DNA of 64,000 bases. It comes from Blasia pusilla. Its lineage: Eukaryota; Marchantiophyta; Marchantiopsida; Blasiales. Below the pieces are notes generated by a model. It was given only the letters and a program-made list of their open reading frames with translations, was not told where the DNA came from and did no database searches. Below, piece by piece: positions 25,261-37,575 of this stretch. A program made the position numbers and the translations under genes. The first letter of the stretch is position 1. Every line of letters begins with the position of its first letter. The DNA lies in assembly GCA_050084515.1 (NCBI GenBank), contig CM114271.1, positions 20,088,001 through 20,152,000 of the forward strand, in the 5' to 3' direction.

Positions 25261-27482
25261 CTGCACAAAATTCCAGCTACAGTGAGAAGACCTCTCAGCA
25301 AGGCGGCTGGATGGTCAACTCCTTTAGTGGAAAGATACGGGAAATCCAACGCTGCGAACTGTTGCGTAATCCCTTGAAGTTCACGAAACCATTTCCTGAT
25401 ATCCGGCACCATCTGAGATTCCAGTCACGATCTCGGAGTTGGCGCGCGATCAGTTCTCTTTCCGAGACTCAAAAAACGTGGAAACCGACTTCTTTAGAAA
25501 TCGACGGGGACGTCAGCAAACATACACTGTAGTTTGTAACGGAAGAAACCTCATGACGAGAAGTTAAGTCACCCGAAGCAACAAAAAGTGCAGCAGCAAC
25601 ACTCGGAAACTAGCTTACGGTATTACTCTTACTACTGTGTGCATCTCGGGGAGGGCCGTACCATTGTGGAAACATCAACTGCACGGCCAATACGGCCACA
25701 CAGACAACTGCAGCACACATCGCCCATAGCTCGCAGAAGGTGAGCTCTGACTCGCTTGCAGGCGACACAGTCCGCTGCCAGATTCCGAGAAACAGTCGTT
25801 AGAACGCTGAGTAGTGTAGCGCAATTCTGAAAGATAACCTCATCGCTTTTTTCTCTAAGATATCGCAACTGCAAGAAACCCACAGCGTCCGGGGGTTCAA
25901 GGCTTGCCGGATGCAGATGTAGCGCTCGCTGCAATACATCCTTCCAAAGACCAGCGGAAGCCATGGCAAATCGCTACGGCTTGCTGCCATGGAGATCCAG
26001 CTAAACCCACTCGCCCTCCCTTCCCTTGCAGGCCTGCATCCATCGAAGTATCCTATTCCAAAATTGACTACCAGACCCGATATCGCGCGGGCATTACCAC
26101 CCTCCGCCCTCCCTACGCCATCTACTACATTTCCTCGTCTGTTGGAGGATTGCAAGGACTGACAACTGCGAGGACCTGACAGAGAGTGCGCACCCGCTGG
26201 CTCACATCGTCTTGATCATTGGGACGCAAAACCTCACAAACATGCAGTATTTTTTTCCTGTGACCCACGGATGTTACGAAAGCAGTGATCTTTCTCCGGA
26301 GTGACAACGTACCATGGGACCGCACGGTTGACATGTAGACTGTAGCGTCCTCCATACCATTTCAAGGTAGGTGACGGGATCAGGACTGTGGGGGGGAATG
26401 TATACCTTCCAGTCCAAATTTTCCGGGCTCCAAAGGCGCCCAACTGTGATAGAGAGGTGTGGCATGCACACAGCAAGCTTGAGAAGGACAGGAAGGTGAT
26501 CGTAATTGCCCGCGTTGGTGGTAGACTTCAGTCGATAGGCCGCTTCGAGTCGCTGACTGTTGAACTTCAAAGACCACCGATCCAAATGGGTAGGAGGAGC
26601 CCGCACTGCCTGCCTCACAGCGCCGGCAGCGGCCACAGCTGCTTGTAATTGGGCATCTCCTTCTCGTTCTGCCTCGTTCGCTGCATTCCGCACTCGCTCG
26701 TAGAGCTCTCTCTCCTGTTCGGTTATCCCTCCGCAATACTGCTCCCTCCAACAGCTCGGCGGCGGTGCCATCTGCATAATGTGGCTTTCTGTTGTACCTT
26801 CAATTTCGTAGTACAGCATATCCTATCTGGTCCCCCTGTGTTGCAAGTACCTCGGAAAGCTAGATTGGTTCCTCCTCAAAACGCAGTAATTGCGTGCTAA
26901 CGCGCCACTCTTCGACGACGTGACTTCTGCCCAACACAAGCCCTTTCGACTCTTCCACTACTGTCCAACCTTGCATTTCGTTAGACTTCCACTTTACCGA
27001 TGCCAGTGCAAGAGGCGTCCAATTTCACCACCCAGATACACACAGGAACGCAACAAGGGTGCTTCAACTGGAGATGGGTCCCGCATTGTGAAATATGCTG
27101 CGCTTCTCATGTCCTTGGAAAGACTCTACAAATACCACCACCGGCATTGCTTCTCTCAATCATGATCGAATGCCAACAGGGATAACGAAGCAAAAATCCG
27201 CACATGCGATTGCACGAAACGAATTAGCTCATCGGCAGCAGAAGGCCAGAAGGCCTACCCCGCTGCGAGCACAGCATGTGCGCGGCGAAACTTGAGACAC
27301 GCACGAAAGGCAACGAATCCTACGACACAAGCAACTCCCATGAGATCTGCGTCCCCGGGCTGCAGACCTTCATTTCTATATCTACCACCCCAACACGGAC
27401 ACCGCCCTCCTCTTTCACTTGAAGGGCGAACAGAAACACTTCCCAGAACCTCGGACAACCGAAGAAATTGACCACACGACAA
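25261..27482 (-). other. Probable upstream exons of the membrane-protein gene, not resolved
   Basis: Coding-like minus-strand segments lie upstream of the four chained exons. About 25610-25780 reads SPASESELTFCELW followed by MCAAVVCVAVLAVQLMF, a hydrophobic segment. About 26470-26770 reads LYERVRNAANEAEREGDAQL then an Ala-rich stretch, RWSLKFNSQRLEAAYRL and YDHLPVLLKLAV. About 27255-27482 reads MSCGQFLRLSEVLG and a hydrophobic GVACVVGFVAF, a possible N-terminus or targeting peptide. I could not join these in phase with certainty, so they are given as candidates only. Confidence 0.4.
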
Positions 27483-27499
27483 AGTCGCAGTTCTCCCGC

Positions 27500-28780
27500 G
27501 TCCTCACTACGTGACCTTACTGGGGAACGAATGCCTCAAGAGAGTGCAGGCGATAGCGTGCAGAAGAGGGACGGACGAATCGTGATAGACTCGGGGTGCA
27601 TGGAGTGCAACAAGATGTACGCAAAGAAAGGATGCTGCTGCTACGACAACACCACCACCTCCCTCTCCTAAGCAGGCGTCAGCTCGCTGAAGCTTCTTCA
27701 CCCAAAAAAACCAAAACCGCAGCGTAGCCAACTCTCTCGCCTTACGAATCAATGCCCTTCAGGTAGCTCTCTCACCGATTGCCCTCAAGCACACATCCTT
27801 TTCAGCTTCCGCTGCATCCTTCTCCTCTTCCTCCTCCTCTCTCTATCTCTCCTCACCTTCTCCAAACAATAAATCAGTTCATTCATTCAATCATCCATCC
27901 ATCCATCCATCAATCCATTCATTCATTCATTCATCGGGCCATTCATTCTTTCATTCTCCTGGCTTTCTGTCCGTATCCTCTCCTCCCTCCCTCTCACGAC
28001 AAAGCTGCGCCGGCAGCAAGCGATCTCTCCGAGCTGAGCTCCAATACTAGATCGCCCATTCCGATTTCTACAAATCTCCTTGACACGGATCCTGCTCTCG
28101 GGGCCTTTTCCTACGCTACATGACCTCCACCCGCGTTCTAATCAGACGGCTCTAGTCCTCGCGCAATTCATACATTCATTCCAGGGACAGTGCCGGCGGG
28201 GGGGGGGTGGGGGCGCGCGCTACGAAGAGTTCCGGAGGTCTCAAGGGCAGATGCTGGCGATGGAGGCGCAGGCGCGAGCGCGCGCGCGAGAGAGAGAGAA
28301 TGTGAGAGAGGGCCCCGGGGGGGAGGCGCCAGTGGAGACCGCGAGAGAGAGAGAGGAAAAAAGGAGGCGTGAGGAGAGAAGAAGAAGAAAAAGAGGAGGA
28401 GCGGGAGGACGAGGAGGAAAACAAGGGAAGGATCTTGGAAGACAGACCACAACGGCGGGGAACGTTCTCACAGCAGAGAAGGAGGGGGTGTAACGTGGCA
28501 GGGCGTGTCATGACGTGGCGATCCAGCAAGGCGTGGCGTCATCGAGTGACGGGGCATGATGTGAGGCCTCATAGGGAGGCAGGCAGGCGGAGAGAGAGAG
28601 AGGGAGGCAGGGCCGCAGGGGTGTCCCTAACCTTAGCGTTAACCTCACTCAGGTTAACCCCACTCACTCGAGGAGTACGATACTTCTTCGGCACCGAACG
28701 GGTCGCCTCAGCCCCGCCACGCCCCCCGTAGGCTTCTGCACGCCCGGAACGGCCCACCGCATCCCGTCATCTCGGCGGCG
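27500..28780. promoter_or_regulatory. G+C-rich upstream region, likely promoter/5' UTR
   Basis: Between the putative first exon of the minus-strand gene and A+T-rich DNA to the right lies a G+C-rich region with purine- and pyrimidine-rich tracts, a G9 run near 28198 and (GC)n/(AG)n near 28275-28297. Long open frames here are compositional. Promoter status is inferred from position and composition only. Confidence 0.35.
27881..27934. repeat. ATTC/ATCC tetranucleotide microsatellite
   Basis: Compound tract ATTCATTCAATC, then CATCCATCCATCCATC, then CAATCCATTCATTCATTCATTC. Confidence 0.95.
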
Positions 28781-29215
28781 AGCGCTTTTCCGAATCCAAC
28801 AAGCGTGGACGGAGAATATGCCGACCCGCATCAACCCCGTCTCTAAATATGGCCGCGGCCAAAATAGCTACTTACCTTTGAGGGGATGGGAGCCACATTT
28901 TCCATCCGCATTGGACGGCACTTCGCACGACCAGGACCTCGCCGGGTTCAGGGACGGTCGCATGCCGGGAAAGGGGGATGGAGGCCGAGGACCTTCGTCC
29001 CTTGGCCGAGTCGTTAGCGTCCCACACAAACCGCACTTCTTACGTACCACGGTACTAGCATCCTGAGAAGAGTCGCCACTTGTTACATAGGAACTGGTCT
29101 TCGCTGACTCCGCGAATCTCAAGTCTATCTCTGGCTCAAAACTAAAGACTTTCCCTTTTTTTTTACCTTCACCCGAATTAGTTATACTCGTCATGCACCT
29201 TCCCGACCCGAAGGT
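28781..29215 (-). other. G+C-rich islet with an open minus-strand frame
   Basis: A 108-codon minus frame (28868-29194) holds VVRKKCGLCGTLTTRPRD and Pro/Arg-rich text. One CxxC pair is visible but no full zinc-binding domain. Sharp composition change to A+T-rich DNA at about 29.22 kb. Origin unknown; could be a captured exon fragment or part of an LTR element. Confidence 0.3.
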
Positions 29216-30788
29216 GGGGATAATAGACTATTCTTTCTTCCAAAATATTCATGTTGGGAATATTAAAGTATGGTATTCAAAATAATGGTGGCTAGCGAGG
29301 GGCCTAGCGATCTAGCATACCCTCTACTTTTTAGAGGTTCCATGGCCATGGAGAGAGATTTGTGATCTATTTTTATTTATTCGACTTTATTAGTCACTTT
29401 TCTTGTGCGCGAGTGTTTTCTCGAACCGGCACCAAGAAAGTTATGGGGTGTGACATTTTCTTTGGAAGGGAGACAAGAAAGAAAGAAAAGAAAAAAAAAA
29501 AAAAAAAAAAACTTAAAACTTATGGAAGCTTGTGAAGGATTTTTATTGGATAGTATGAGTTCTCTTTTGTTGTTTGAGGAGGGCTTTACTTACATGGAAC
29601 AAAGAAAGCTGTGGGTGTGTGTGAGAGAGATATTTCCTGTCTTTGTTGTGGAGGCATGTGACCTATTTTTATTCACTGGACTATATGACTTCTCTTTTGT
29701 TTGGAGAGTGTTTTATCCTGAGTGCATATGAGATTTTCTTGTCTCTATTGTGAAAGCTTATGGCCTACTTTTCTTCGGAGTCACGAGTTCTCTCGTGCTG
29801 GCAAAAACATCTTTTCAAGACATCTATACTTCTAGTACAAACATAATCGTCCAATGCACAATGAAATGTCACTTCAGATCTCGAGAAATTATCGTGTCCT
29901 ACAATGGAAACAATATGCATCAATATTATCACATTTTAAAAGGCTTTGATTAAGAGAACACTTTTTTTTCCTCTTCTATGAAGACTCAAATGGATATAAT
30001 GGTATAGATTAAGACAACATGGATCTTCTTCCAATGATAGAAAAGCGTATATTTCCCCTTTGGTAGAAGCCTTCTACAATCAAACAATGTTTTTTTTTCT
30101 TCTCTTTCGAATATATTTTTTAAGTGATATCCTAAATATCAAAAAATTTAAATTTATTCAAAATTGATTTGTCATATATGTGCACAATATATGGGTATGT
30201 ATATACTACCAGAACCAAAGAAAGTTGTGGGTAAACATGACATTTTCTTTTCTCCATTATATAGAATTGTGATCTTATTTCACCTCATACCATGATTTAT
30301 TTTTCGTTTGCAACGAGCAAATGTACTTTTTGTGTAAGTTACATGCATATAACTCACTCGCAATCACTTAAATCACGACCAACTTCTAGTTGACTTACAT
30401 AGGCCACTTGAAATGAGGTTGTCCCACCTAAGGCAATGTGATGGCTGACTTAAGCATCTCTCGAATTCCTTATGTCGTTATCTTTTCTTGACATTCCACC
30501 TTGAAATGCAATATATATTCAATTTTTGTCATCTCATGATCCAAAATATATGGGTATTCATCTTTGGACTAATCATTGGAGGTTTTTTCCACCATGGGGT
30601 CCAACATTTTCTACTTGGATAAGTTTAGGAGATATCAACAGCACAACATATTGAACTTTAGAAAATCACAATCCCTCTTGGTTAACATAATAAACATCTC
30701 AGTGAAACTCACACACCCTAATACAAAACATACCTATCCTTAACACAACACAGTTATAATGTGAGATTAAGAAAGGCAAAATAAGTTA
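29216..30788. other. A+T-rich non-coding stretch
   Basis: Includes a poly(A) run near 29488-29511. Three diverged passages of similar text (TTATGGAAGCTTGTGAAGG...TTTTATTGGATAGTATGAGTT near 29520; TGGAGGCATGTGACC...TTATTCACTGGACTATATGAC near 29648; GTGAAAGCTTATGGCC near 29750) suggest a degenerate tandem repeat of about 110-120 bases. No gene recognised. Confidence 0.4.
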
Positions 30789-31535
30789 TGTCGTGCGCAT
30801 ACACATCGATACACAAGCCATGTCGTTGGTCACATCTATATCGCACAACATCCATCTTCCCAACACACGGGTCGATCCACTCATAAAAAACTATCCTCAC
30901 GCATATACATCGAGACAATACAACAAAATCAGAGTAAGAATGACTCACTCGGCCAAATCCACTCTCGAATCTATATCGGCATATTGAGCCACATCCACTC
31001 TTCGTTATGAAGGAATCCGGAAGTTACCATCCTAGTTCCTACAGACACACACAAGCAAGAGAGATGCTCCTTAGCCCCAACATGAGAAAGGTGGCTTGGG
31101 AATGCCATCTCTATCTCTCTTATTGCCTTGGAAAGAGCCAAAAAGCTCTTCCCCCAAAATTAGCCTCCAAACCGTAATCTCCATGCATAGGCAACCGGAT
31201 GATTGTTGACTCGATCAACATGTCACCTTGTTAGAAATAGCAAAGAAGGAGAATCTTTAGAGACATCGCTCTTGATGCAATGGACCTCTTGTCAACCTCA
31301 TCCCATATCTCATGTCAAAGTTACGTCCAAACCGCGTGTTGGCACTCTATGTCATCGACACGGTACAACTCTATCTTTTGACTAACTAAGATGTGAAAAA
31401 TGTCGTGCGCATACATATTGCCACACAATCCATATCGCTGGTCATATCTACACCATAAAAACCTGATCTTTCCGACACACGGATCGATCCACTCATAAAC
31501 AAAATATACTCACACATATATATCGAGACCACACA
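30789..31535 (-). mobile_element. LTR with terminal direct repeats, minus orientation
   Basis: Starts TGTCGTGCGCATACACATCG (30789) and carries the same block again at 31401 (TGTCGTGCGCATACATATTG). The repeated module spans about 135 bases at each end (30789-30923 and 31401-31535), including the shared GACACACGGRTCGATCCACTC form. On the right, CAACCACCCCCCACC is the inverted polypurine tract. After it, CAGTTGGGTCCTCCTAACTCCAG is the inverted pre-LTR motif found also near 57.53 and 61.69 kb. No pol remains to the right, so this is a 3' LTR with a short internal remnant. Confidence 0.75.
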
Positions 31536-33447
31536 ACCACCCCCCACCTGGCAGTTGGGTCCTCCTAACTCCAGATAGCAGACATGATCTACTACTCTAT
31601 ACACTTCTAGCACATGCTTGTTCGCGGATCTATCTCATCTATCTCCACCAAGAGATATCAATATATCCGTATGTTGTCCTGCAACACTACATCTAACCTT
31701 TGTATTTAATCCCTCCAAAGGGATCTAACACTCTCGTACCCTCCTCTAGATGTTGCCAAAAAATATGCATGGTATCCAAGTATTTAAAGTCTCCATTCCA
31801 ATAGCACAATCTTCATCTGACTCTGAGTGCTCCAAGACAAATGCACAACTCCATGCCTACCTCATGAGCTCATCTGCACTCCTTTGCAACTCAATGCTCC
31901 TAGGTGAAAATTGTGAAGATATCTCAACAATATGGTAAGAGACATCCATTATGGAATGTCTTTCCATTGGACTATTTGCTATCGTATGAGGAGGGGAAGA
32001 TCAAGCATAAAATATGGCTTGAGCAAGGTCAAATATTCAAATTTTAGATGATACAACCACATGTTAAGTTTTGTTCTATTTCGTATAAAATCTAGATCAT
32101 AGTGATACTATTAAGGGGTAATTTGATTTATGTCAAATATATTGATTGTATTTGTAATCAAGGTTTTTTGTCAATGCGTAAAGTTTTGCTACAGAGATTA
32201 TGTTTAGTTTAATAGCTCTTTTAATGAAGATTGTTCACAAGTACTACAAGGAAAACTAAAGGAGGAAATATCAACCATCCAAGTTAAAACACGAGATTTA
32301 GTGGACCTCACTAAAAATCAAGTTTCACTCAATTGAGTTCACTGATAAAAAAATCCTTTGTTGGTTCCTCGATCATTAGATAGGTCCATTAAAACATTAG
32401 TAGACTAATTTCATTTGGAGTGCTTTCACAAAGAAGCATTGATTCATCACTCTTGATCTGCCCCTTCTTGTTTGTTGCATAGTGTTATTCTAGAGTTACC
32501 ATTTAATTGGTAAAAGTAGAAAAAAATGGAATGCAAATGTCAATGATGTTAAATCACATATTAAGAAACAACACCAAATACTATGGATCCTTATTAAGAT
32601 GGCATCCAAACACCTCACATGTATGGTAGAATATTCAAATTATATGATGTGAAAATTACGAGGTCCTATATGATTAATTAAATATCCACAACAATGATTC
32701 TATTATCAATGATATCAAATTTCATCCCTATTTGCAAGGGGTGTGAGTGGAGCACACCTTTGAATTTCATCATAGATTTTGTCCAGAAGAACTAAGACCT
32801 CGTGACACAAGATGTAGATATGTCAATATTTTGTTTTGGGATCTTATGAACTTTTGGTTTAGAAACCTAGTCTTGCTAATAGTTTTATAATTTTTTGGTT
32901 GTAAAAAGATAGGATGGGAATGAGTTGAGAGCCTAAAAAAGATTTTTTTGTAATATAAGTCCAACACAAGAAACTTAACTCCTTCTCCTATTTTACTTTC
33001 GAAAATAGTTTGCCTTTCCCATATGGAAGTTCTTTACTTGGCCATCATAGAGTCCAAGAGCCCTTTCAATACTAGGGCTCTTTGGCCCTCTAATATTTCT
33101 TCAATATGTTTTACAATTAACACTCGCTCATTACTCTAATATTCCTTTCACATCATTCGGTTATGGAAAAACTCCAAATTCAATGTTCCCCTACTTCTTG
33201 AAGCACTCCTTGGAATTAGAATCTTAAATACCGCAATAATTGTTGGAAACAACCCGTGAATGACCTTGATTGTGTATATTTCCTCTATATTTGAAGTTTC
33301 CCCCTTCTCTTCTAAATTTGTTCTTTTTTCAATATTTTTGTGGTTGATATGGAAATCCTCGTTATATTGGTGTTGATATCGGGAGAGAATATTACATCAT
33401 AAATTTTGGTTTCATTGACCATAATTGATACCTCGCCTAACCTACAA
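31536..33447. other. A+T-rich stretch, unassigned
   Basis: The first ~100 bases continue the internal 3' end of the element whose LTR ends at about 31535. Beyond that I see only short frames interrupted by stops; around 32.5-32.9 kb there may be very old coding debris, but no domain is identifiable. Confidence 0.35.
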
Positions 33448-33528
33448 AGTGTTTCTTCTTGCACTCACTCAGAATATGCAAAAAGAGTTTCTTCTTGCAC
33501 ATTCTGAGTGAGTGCAAGAAGAAACACT
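33448..33528. repeat. Long short-spacer inverted repeat
   Basis: Arms of 32 bases (33448-33479 and 33497-33528) are reverse complements with one mismatch; arm 1 starts AGTGTTTCTTCTTGCACTCA. The 17-base loop repeats part of an arm (GTTTCTTCTT). Precursor-like hairpin or inverted-duplication scar; transcription is unknown. Confidence 0.95.
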
Positions 33529-35950
33529 GAGTTACAATCTCATCTTTATGTTGGTTAAAAATGAGATCAATTCTTGAAATATCGAGAATACATCCCTAAA
33601 AGAGATGGATGATTTAAAACTACTATACGCCTTTCATAATCCTTGGAGTATGATGATAATAAGATTGTCATAATTTATGACCTCTCCAATACTCCCTGAT
33701 TGATTAGAGATAGTTATAGTACTAAGGACGTAGTAAACTATTTTGAGGCCCTTTTATAACCTCTTTCGACTCTTGCTTCAACTATAACTTCCTAGTTTTA
33801 GTGGTGACTCCAATACATTAGCTCATGCATCACGCACTTCATTGCACTTTTATTCATCTTAAAGATATTTTATCACAGATGATACATTGCTCATAATTGA
33901 TATGCAATGGATTGCCTATCTTATCCTCCTGCACCACTCTTTAACCTTTGGGCCTTTGGAGTATTTTATACGCTAAAGTTTTCCGCATGTGATCAAATTT
34001 CCCAGATATCTGACCCATGAATGAATTGTAAATCTTGAATTCCATGCAAAATCCAATTTGCTCTTACATTATAACTGATTTTGAGCATATACTAGCATTG
34101 GGGTGTAGCATCATAGTGATCCAAATTTTATATATTTTATTTTGTCCCTTAGGGATTGAAATCCAACTCGGGAAGAGAAAGACTACTACTTGCATAAGTG
34201 ATTCATATATGAAAATTTTGCGACGGATTATGGGGATGAAACGATTGAAATCATATGCTCCCATCGAACTGATGTAAGAATATTTTCAACAATATCACTT
34301 TGGAAAGGTTTTATGGTAGAGAAGATACCTTCCTAGTTCATGTCCATACTGATATCCCATTAGGACAATAATTCAATGAGTGGATGTGTGACTCAAATTT
34401 CCATTAACTTCAATATGTTGTGATTAACTGCAAAGTAATTACGACCTCTCATATTGATATTAAGAAGTAGTATGGTAATAACTCCAATACAATTTTATTT
34501 TTTTTAAAGATGGTATCCTAAATTTTGGTAAATCTAGAGTCCAATTCTCAACATGTGTATGTGATAAAAAAAAGTCCGGACTTAGGCACGGATCACACCA
34601 TAAGTATCATAAACGCACCTTCCCGCTTACTTTAGTGTATACCATTACAGGTCACAAGAGATAAGGGCCAACTGTTTGTACAAGCTGCTTAATTGTTATA
34701 AAAGATGGAGTTGTGCCTAAACTTGTTTGTGTTATGTTATCAAGAATTAAAGTGAGATCTAAGATTGATCAGTGTAAGTTGTGGGTTGCTTCCTTTCGAG
34801 AAATCAAGAAGCAACCCCTTGCCATTAATAAGTATTCTACCATTTATGCCCATTTCTACAAATGGGTACAAGTATTTCTTGTTAATTTATAGTTTTTGTA
34901 AAGGTACAATTTATACTTTTGTGGAATGTATTTATTTATGTATGTGACCTCGCTTTGTTATGTTGCAAGAATTATAAAAAAAAAGGATGGCCTTAAAGGG
35001 GTTTAGTTCAATGAAAACAAATTTACACGCCCCGAAGCATCCAAATACTATACACAATTCACATCAAGCATAAAATTAGAGTAATTCCAAATATTCAGGC
35101 TTCGTATGCGCCAATCAATAGCCATGCTTCTAAGATTAACGTTTGCTAAGGCAAAACACTTACTTCCATATATGAAAGTGACACAAGGTGTTGAGACTAT
35201 TTTTGAAATGGCAACGCCAATTCAATTAGTCAAAGGTGATAAGAGTTTGGCAGAGGGTCATAGGGTGGTACATGTGGTCTCACCATCTCGCCACAAAACT
35301 AGTTTATGAATAGTCAATAACAACATGGGATACGAATCGCCAATACTTCATGAATTACAAAACTAGCAAAAATGCACATTTTACAAATTTGGGATCCCTA
35401 GGGAGATGATATGCACTTTGGGAGACTCATAACCAATTAAGAGGGCCACCCGGTAGGCTTCAGGTCGTGATGACCCTAGAAGATCGTTTGAATTTTCTAC
35501 ACCCAAATCTATTTTGCGCAAAAAATGACCAACATCTTAACAACCTCGAATAGTGAAAATCTTGATGGTCCACCATATTTCCTTCATTAATATGTTGTAC
35601 TCATTTTCTCACTACAACATGGTCTTGCCTCGAGCGGTCGTTCATGAGATGGGACCCCAATAATTATTTATCTCCCACGAGCAATCTAAGACCGTCATGT
35701 CCGCACAACGATTCCAAAAAGGAAACCCATATATCAAATAATGAGTAATTACGGCCCACATGTTCTCATTGTTTTTTTTCCTAACCATTTAGAGTATCCA
35801 CGCGTCCTCCACACATACGTATTAATTATTTTCTTTTCTCATTACCCGTCTCAAAAGAAAGGGCCACATACTAGTTACAAATAAGATTAGACTAGTTACC
35901 AAATAAGATTAATACAAAATAGAAATTCGGAAATTTGATTTTCGTGCTCA
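33529..35950. other. A+T-rich intergenic stretch
   Basis: No gene, RNA gene or mobile-element terminus recognised on either strand. Open frames such as 34035-34277 have no motif. Confidence 0.4.
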
Positions 35951-36600
35951 CTCCCATTTTATTTGGGTGTGGAAATCCTCACCCCTGGATTCGTTTGTGT
36001 GTGGCCATGGGAGGTAGGCCTCACCCTAAAGCGAGGAACACCAAAGATGCGGTCGGTCCTTGGGGAGCATGACGGGGCCTGCACCTGCCGGGGTTCCTCC
36101 GCCGGCCTCTTCCCGGCCACCTCGGGGCCGCTGATGAAGCTCCCGTCGCATCAAATGCAGGTCGCCTTCCGACCAGTACACCGAGCTCGGTCGCTCTGCC
36201 GTAGTGGTCGGACGTAGCTCCGTCCGACGTTTTCCAATAGACCGGTGGATCGTGTCATGAGTCAGCCGGTCCCGTCTTTCCCTTACCAGCATGTGCGGCG
36301 TTGGATTGGATCTCAAATCCGCTACCACTAGATACCTCATATCTTCTGCTGCAGTGCGCGGATAGGCATTTTTCTCCGAGGAAGGCTTTTCCAATACTCG
36401 CCACGTGTAAGCGTACTGGAGTAAGATCGCGTTGAAAGCCGTATGTGGTTTACGGAACCATTCGGACATCAATAAATTTGCACTGTCCGAATAAGAACTA
36501 GAGTAAGGTGTATGTTGGATAAGAGTTTCCGTCAGCTGGCTTGGGGTATTTTTCCAAAAGCCAACAATAGGGGTTGTCATAGTAGCACACCAGTGTGCGG
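35950..36600 (-). other. G+C-rich islet with a 184-codon minus-strand frame
   Basis: The frame 36026-36580 (start MTTPIVGFWKNTPSQL, with TWRVLEKPSSEKNAY and DMRYLVVADLRSN further on) differs sharply in composition from its A+T-rich flanks. I recognise no domain. The later residues turn Arg/Gly-rich, which may be compositional. A gene fragment, LTR, or organelle-derived insert are all possible. A 45-base motif just to its right (GGGAGGGGGCAGGGAATTA, 36608 and again 36688) is duplicated. Confidence 0.35.
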
Positions 36601-36605
36601 CCCTA

Positions 36606-36765
36606 CGAGAGGGAGGGGGCAGGGAATTAGTTATTGAGTTTGTTTGAAGGACCCTTGGATAGGTTAGATGATGAGAAAAACAATGAGTGGGAGGGGGCAG
36701 GGAATTAATTATTTAGTTCGTTTGAAGGACACATTGATAGGTTAGACGATGAGAAAAACAACGAG
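36606..36765. repeat. Tandem duplication of about 80 bases
   Basis: GGGAGGGGGCAGGGAATTA followed by TTTGAAGGAC, GATAGGTTAGA and GATGAGAAAAACAA occurs at about 36608-36682 and again at about 36688-36762 with few differences. Confidence 0.9.
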
Positions 36766-37310
36766 AGTGTATGTAAGGTCATAATATTTCCCATGTATAT
36801 ATAATTTTGAATATTTTGTATTAAGTATACAATTAAATTTGAATGATCTTAGTGATTTAAATAATGAAAAATTAGCTTGGTTAAAAATTAAATGGTCAAA
36901 ATAAGAGGTGATCTCAAAATGACGAGGCATTTTCCAATAATAATATACGTTATGTTCATTAGTAGTCTATGCTTGTGTGGTGGATGGGATTAAAATTGCT
37001 GGATGATTTCGATGTGCCATCGAAATTATCTTTAGTTGAACAATTTAGTTTTTAAAGTTAAATTTGATCAATCTTATTAATTGAGAGAGTGAATGATTCT
37101 ATTGATTGAGAGAGTGAATGATTCGATGTCAACATTCTAGAATGATAATCTGAATTTTCCCCAAAAAAATCATTTTTCTGAAAATTCTAAGCATGAATAA
37201 AGATAATATAAAAGAGTGTCCTTAAAGGATTCAAACGAGGTTTTCTATGGGGAAAAACCTCCCTCCACGTGTACGAGGGTATAATAGGGGGTGTCCTTTT
37301 ACCGGCTATC
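36766..37310. other. A+T-rich stretch
   Basis: No gene seen. A short direct repeat, TGATTGAGAGAGTGAATGATTC form, occurs twice near 37080-37124. Confidence 0.4.
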
Positions 37311-37575
37311 CGAGGTTTTAGGTTTCCCGGAACTCTCTATCCGGGGACTCGCCGGATCCCAAACAGGTAGCTCTCGAGCTACCCGCTTTGGCACTCCCGG
37401 GAGTGTCTTTCTTCTTCGCTTTGATTTCTTTCCGGGTACCCCCATGGAATTGGGTGAAGGATGGGTTTAAAGCAGGATGTTGAAAAGCTCCCGCTCTTAC
37501 GGAAGTAGCCGGATGGATTTTCGGGCCGACTCCCCGAATCCGGGCGATTCTGGATAGCCGGTGAAATGACACCCC
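37311..37575 (-). other. G+C-rich islet bounded by inverted ends
   Basis: The islet begins GGGGGTGTCCTTTTACCGGCTATCC (about 37288-37312) and ends GGATAGCCGGTGAAATGACACCCCC (about 37551-37575), which are imperfect inverse complements. The enclosed 84-codon minus frame (37318-37572) shows no domain. The inverted ends suggest a small non-autonomous DNA element about 290 bases long; A+T-rich DNA flanks it. Confidence 0.5.

Noticed and set aside
28080-28731. Long overlapping frames with Arg/Glu- or Pro/Ser-rich products
   Set aside because: Open in several frames on both strands owing to purine/pyrimidine bias; no motif, fits a promoter or UTR better.
33448-33528. Calling a microRNA gene
   Set aside because: Hairpin geometry alone is insufficient; an inverted-duplication scar explains it equally well and no expression data exist.
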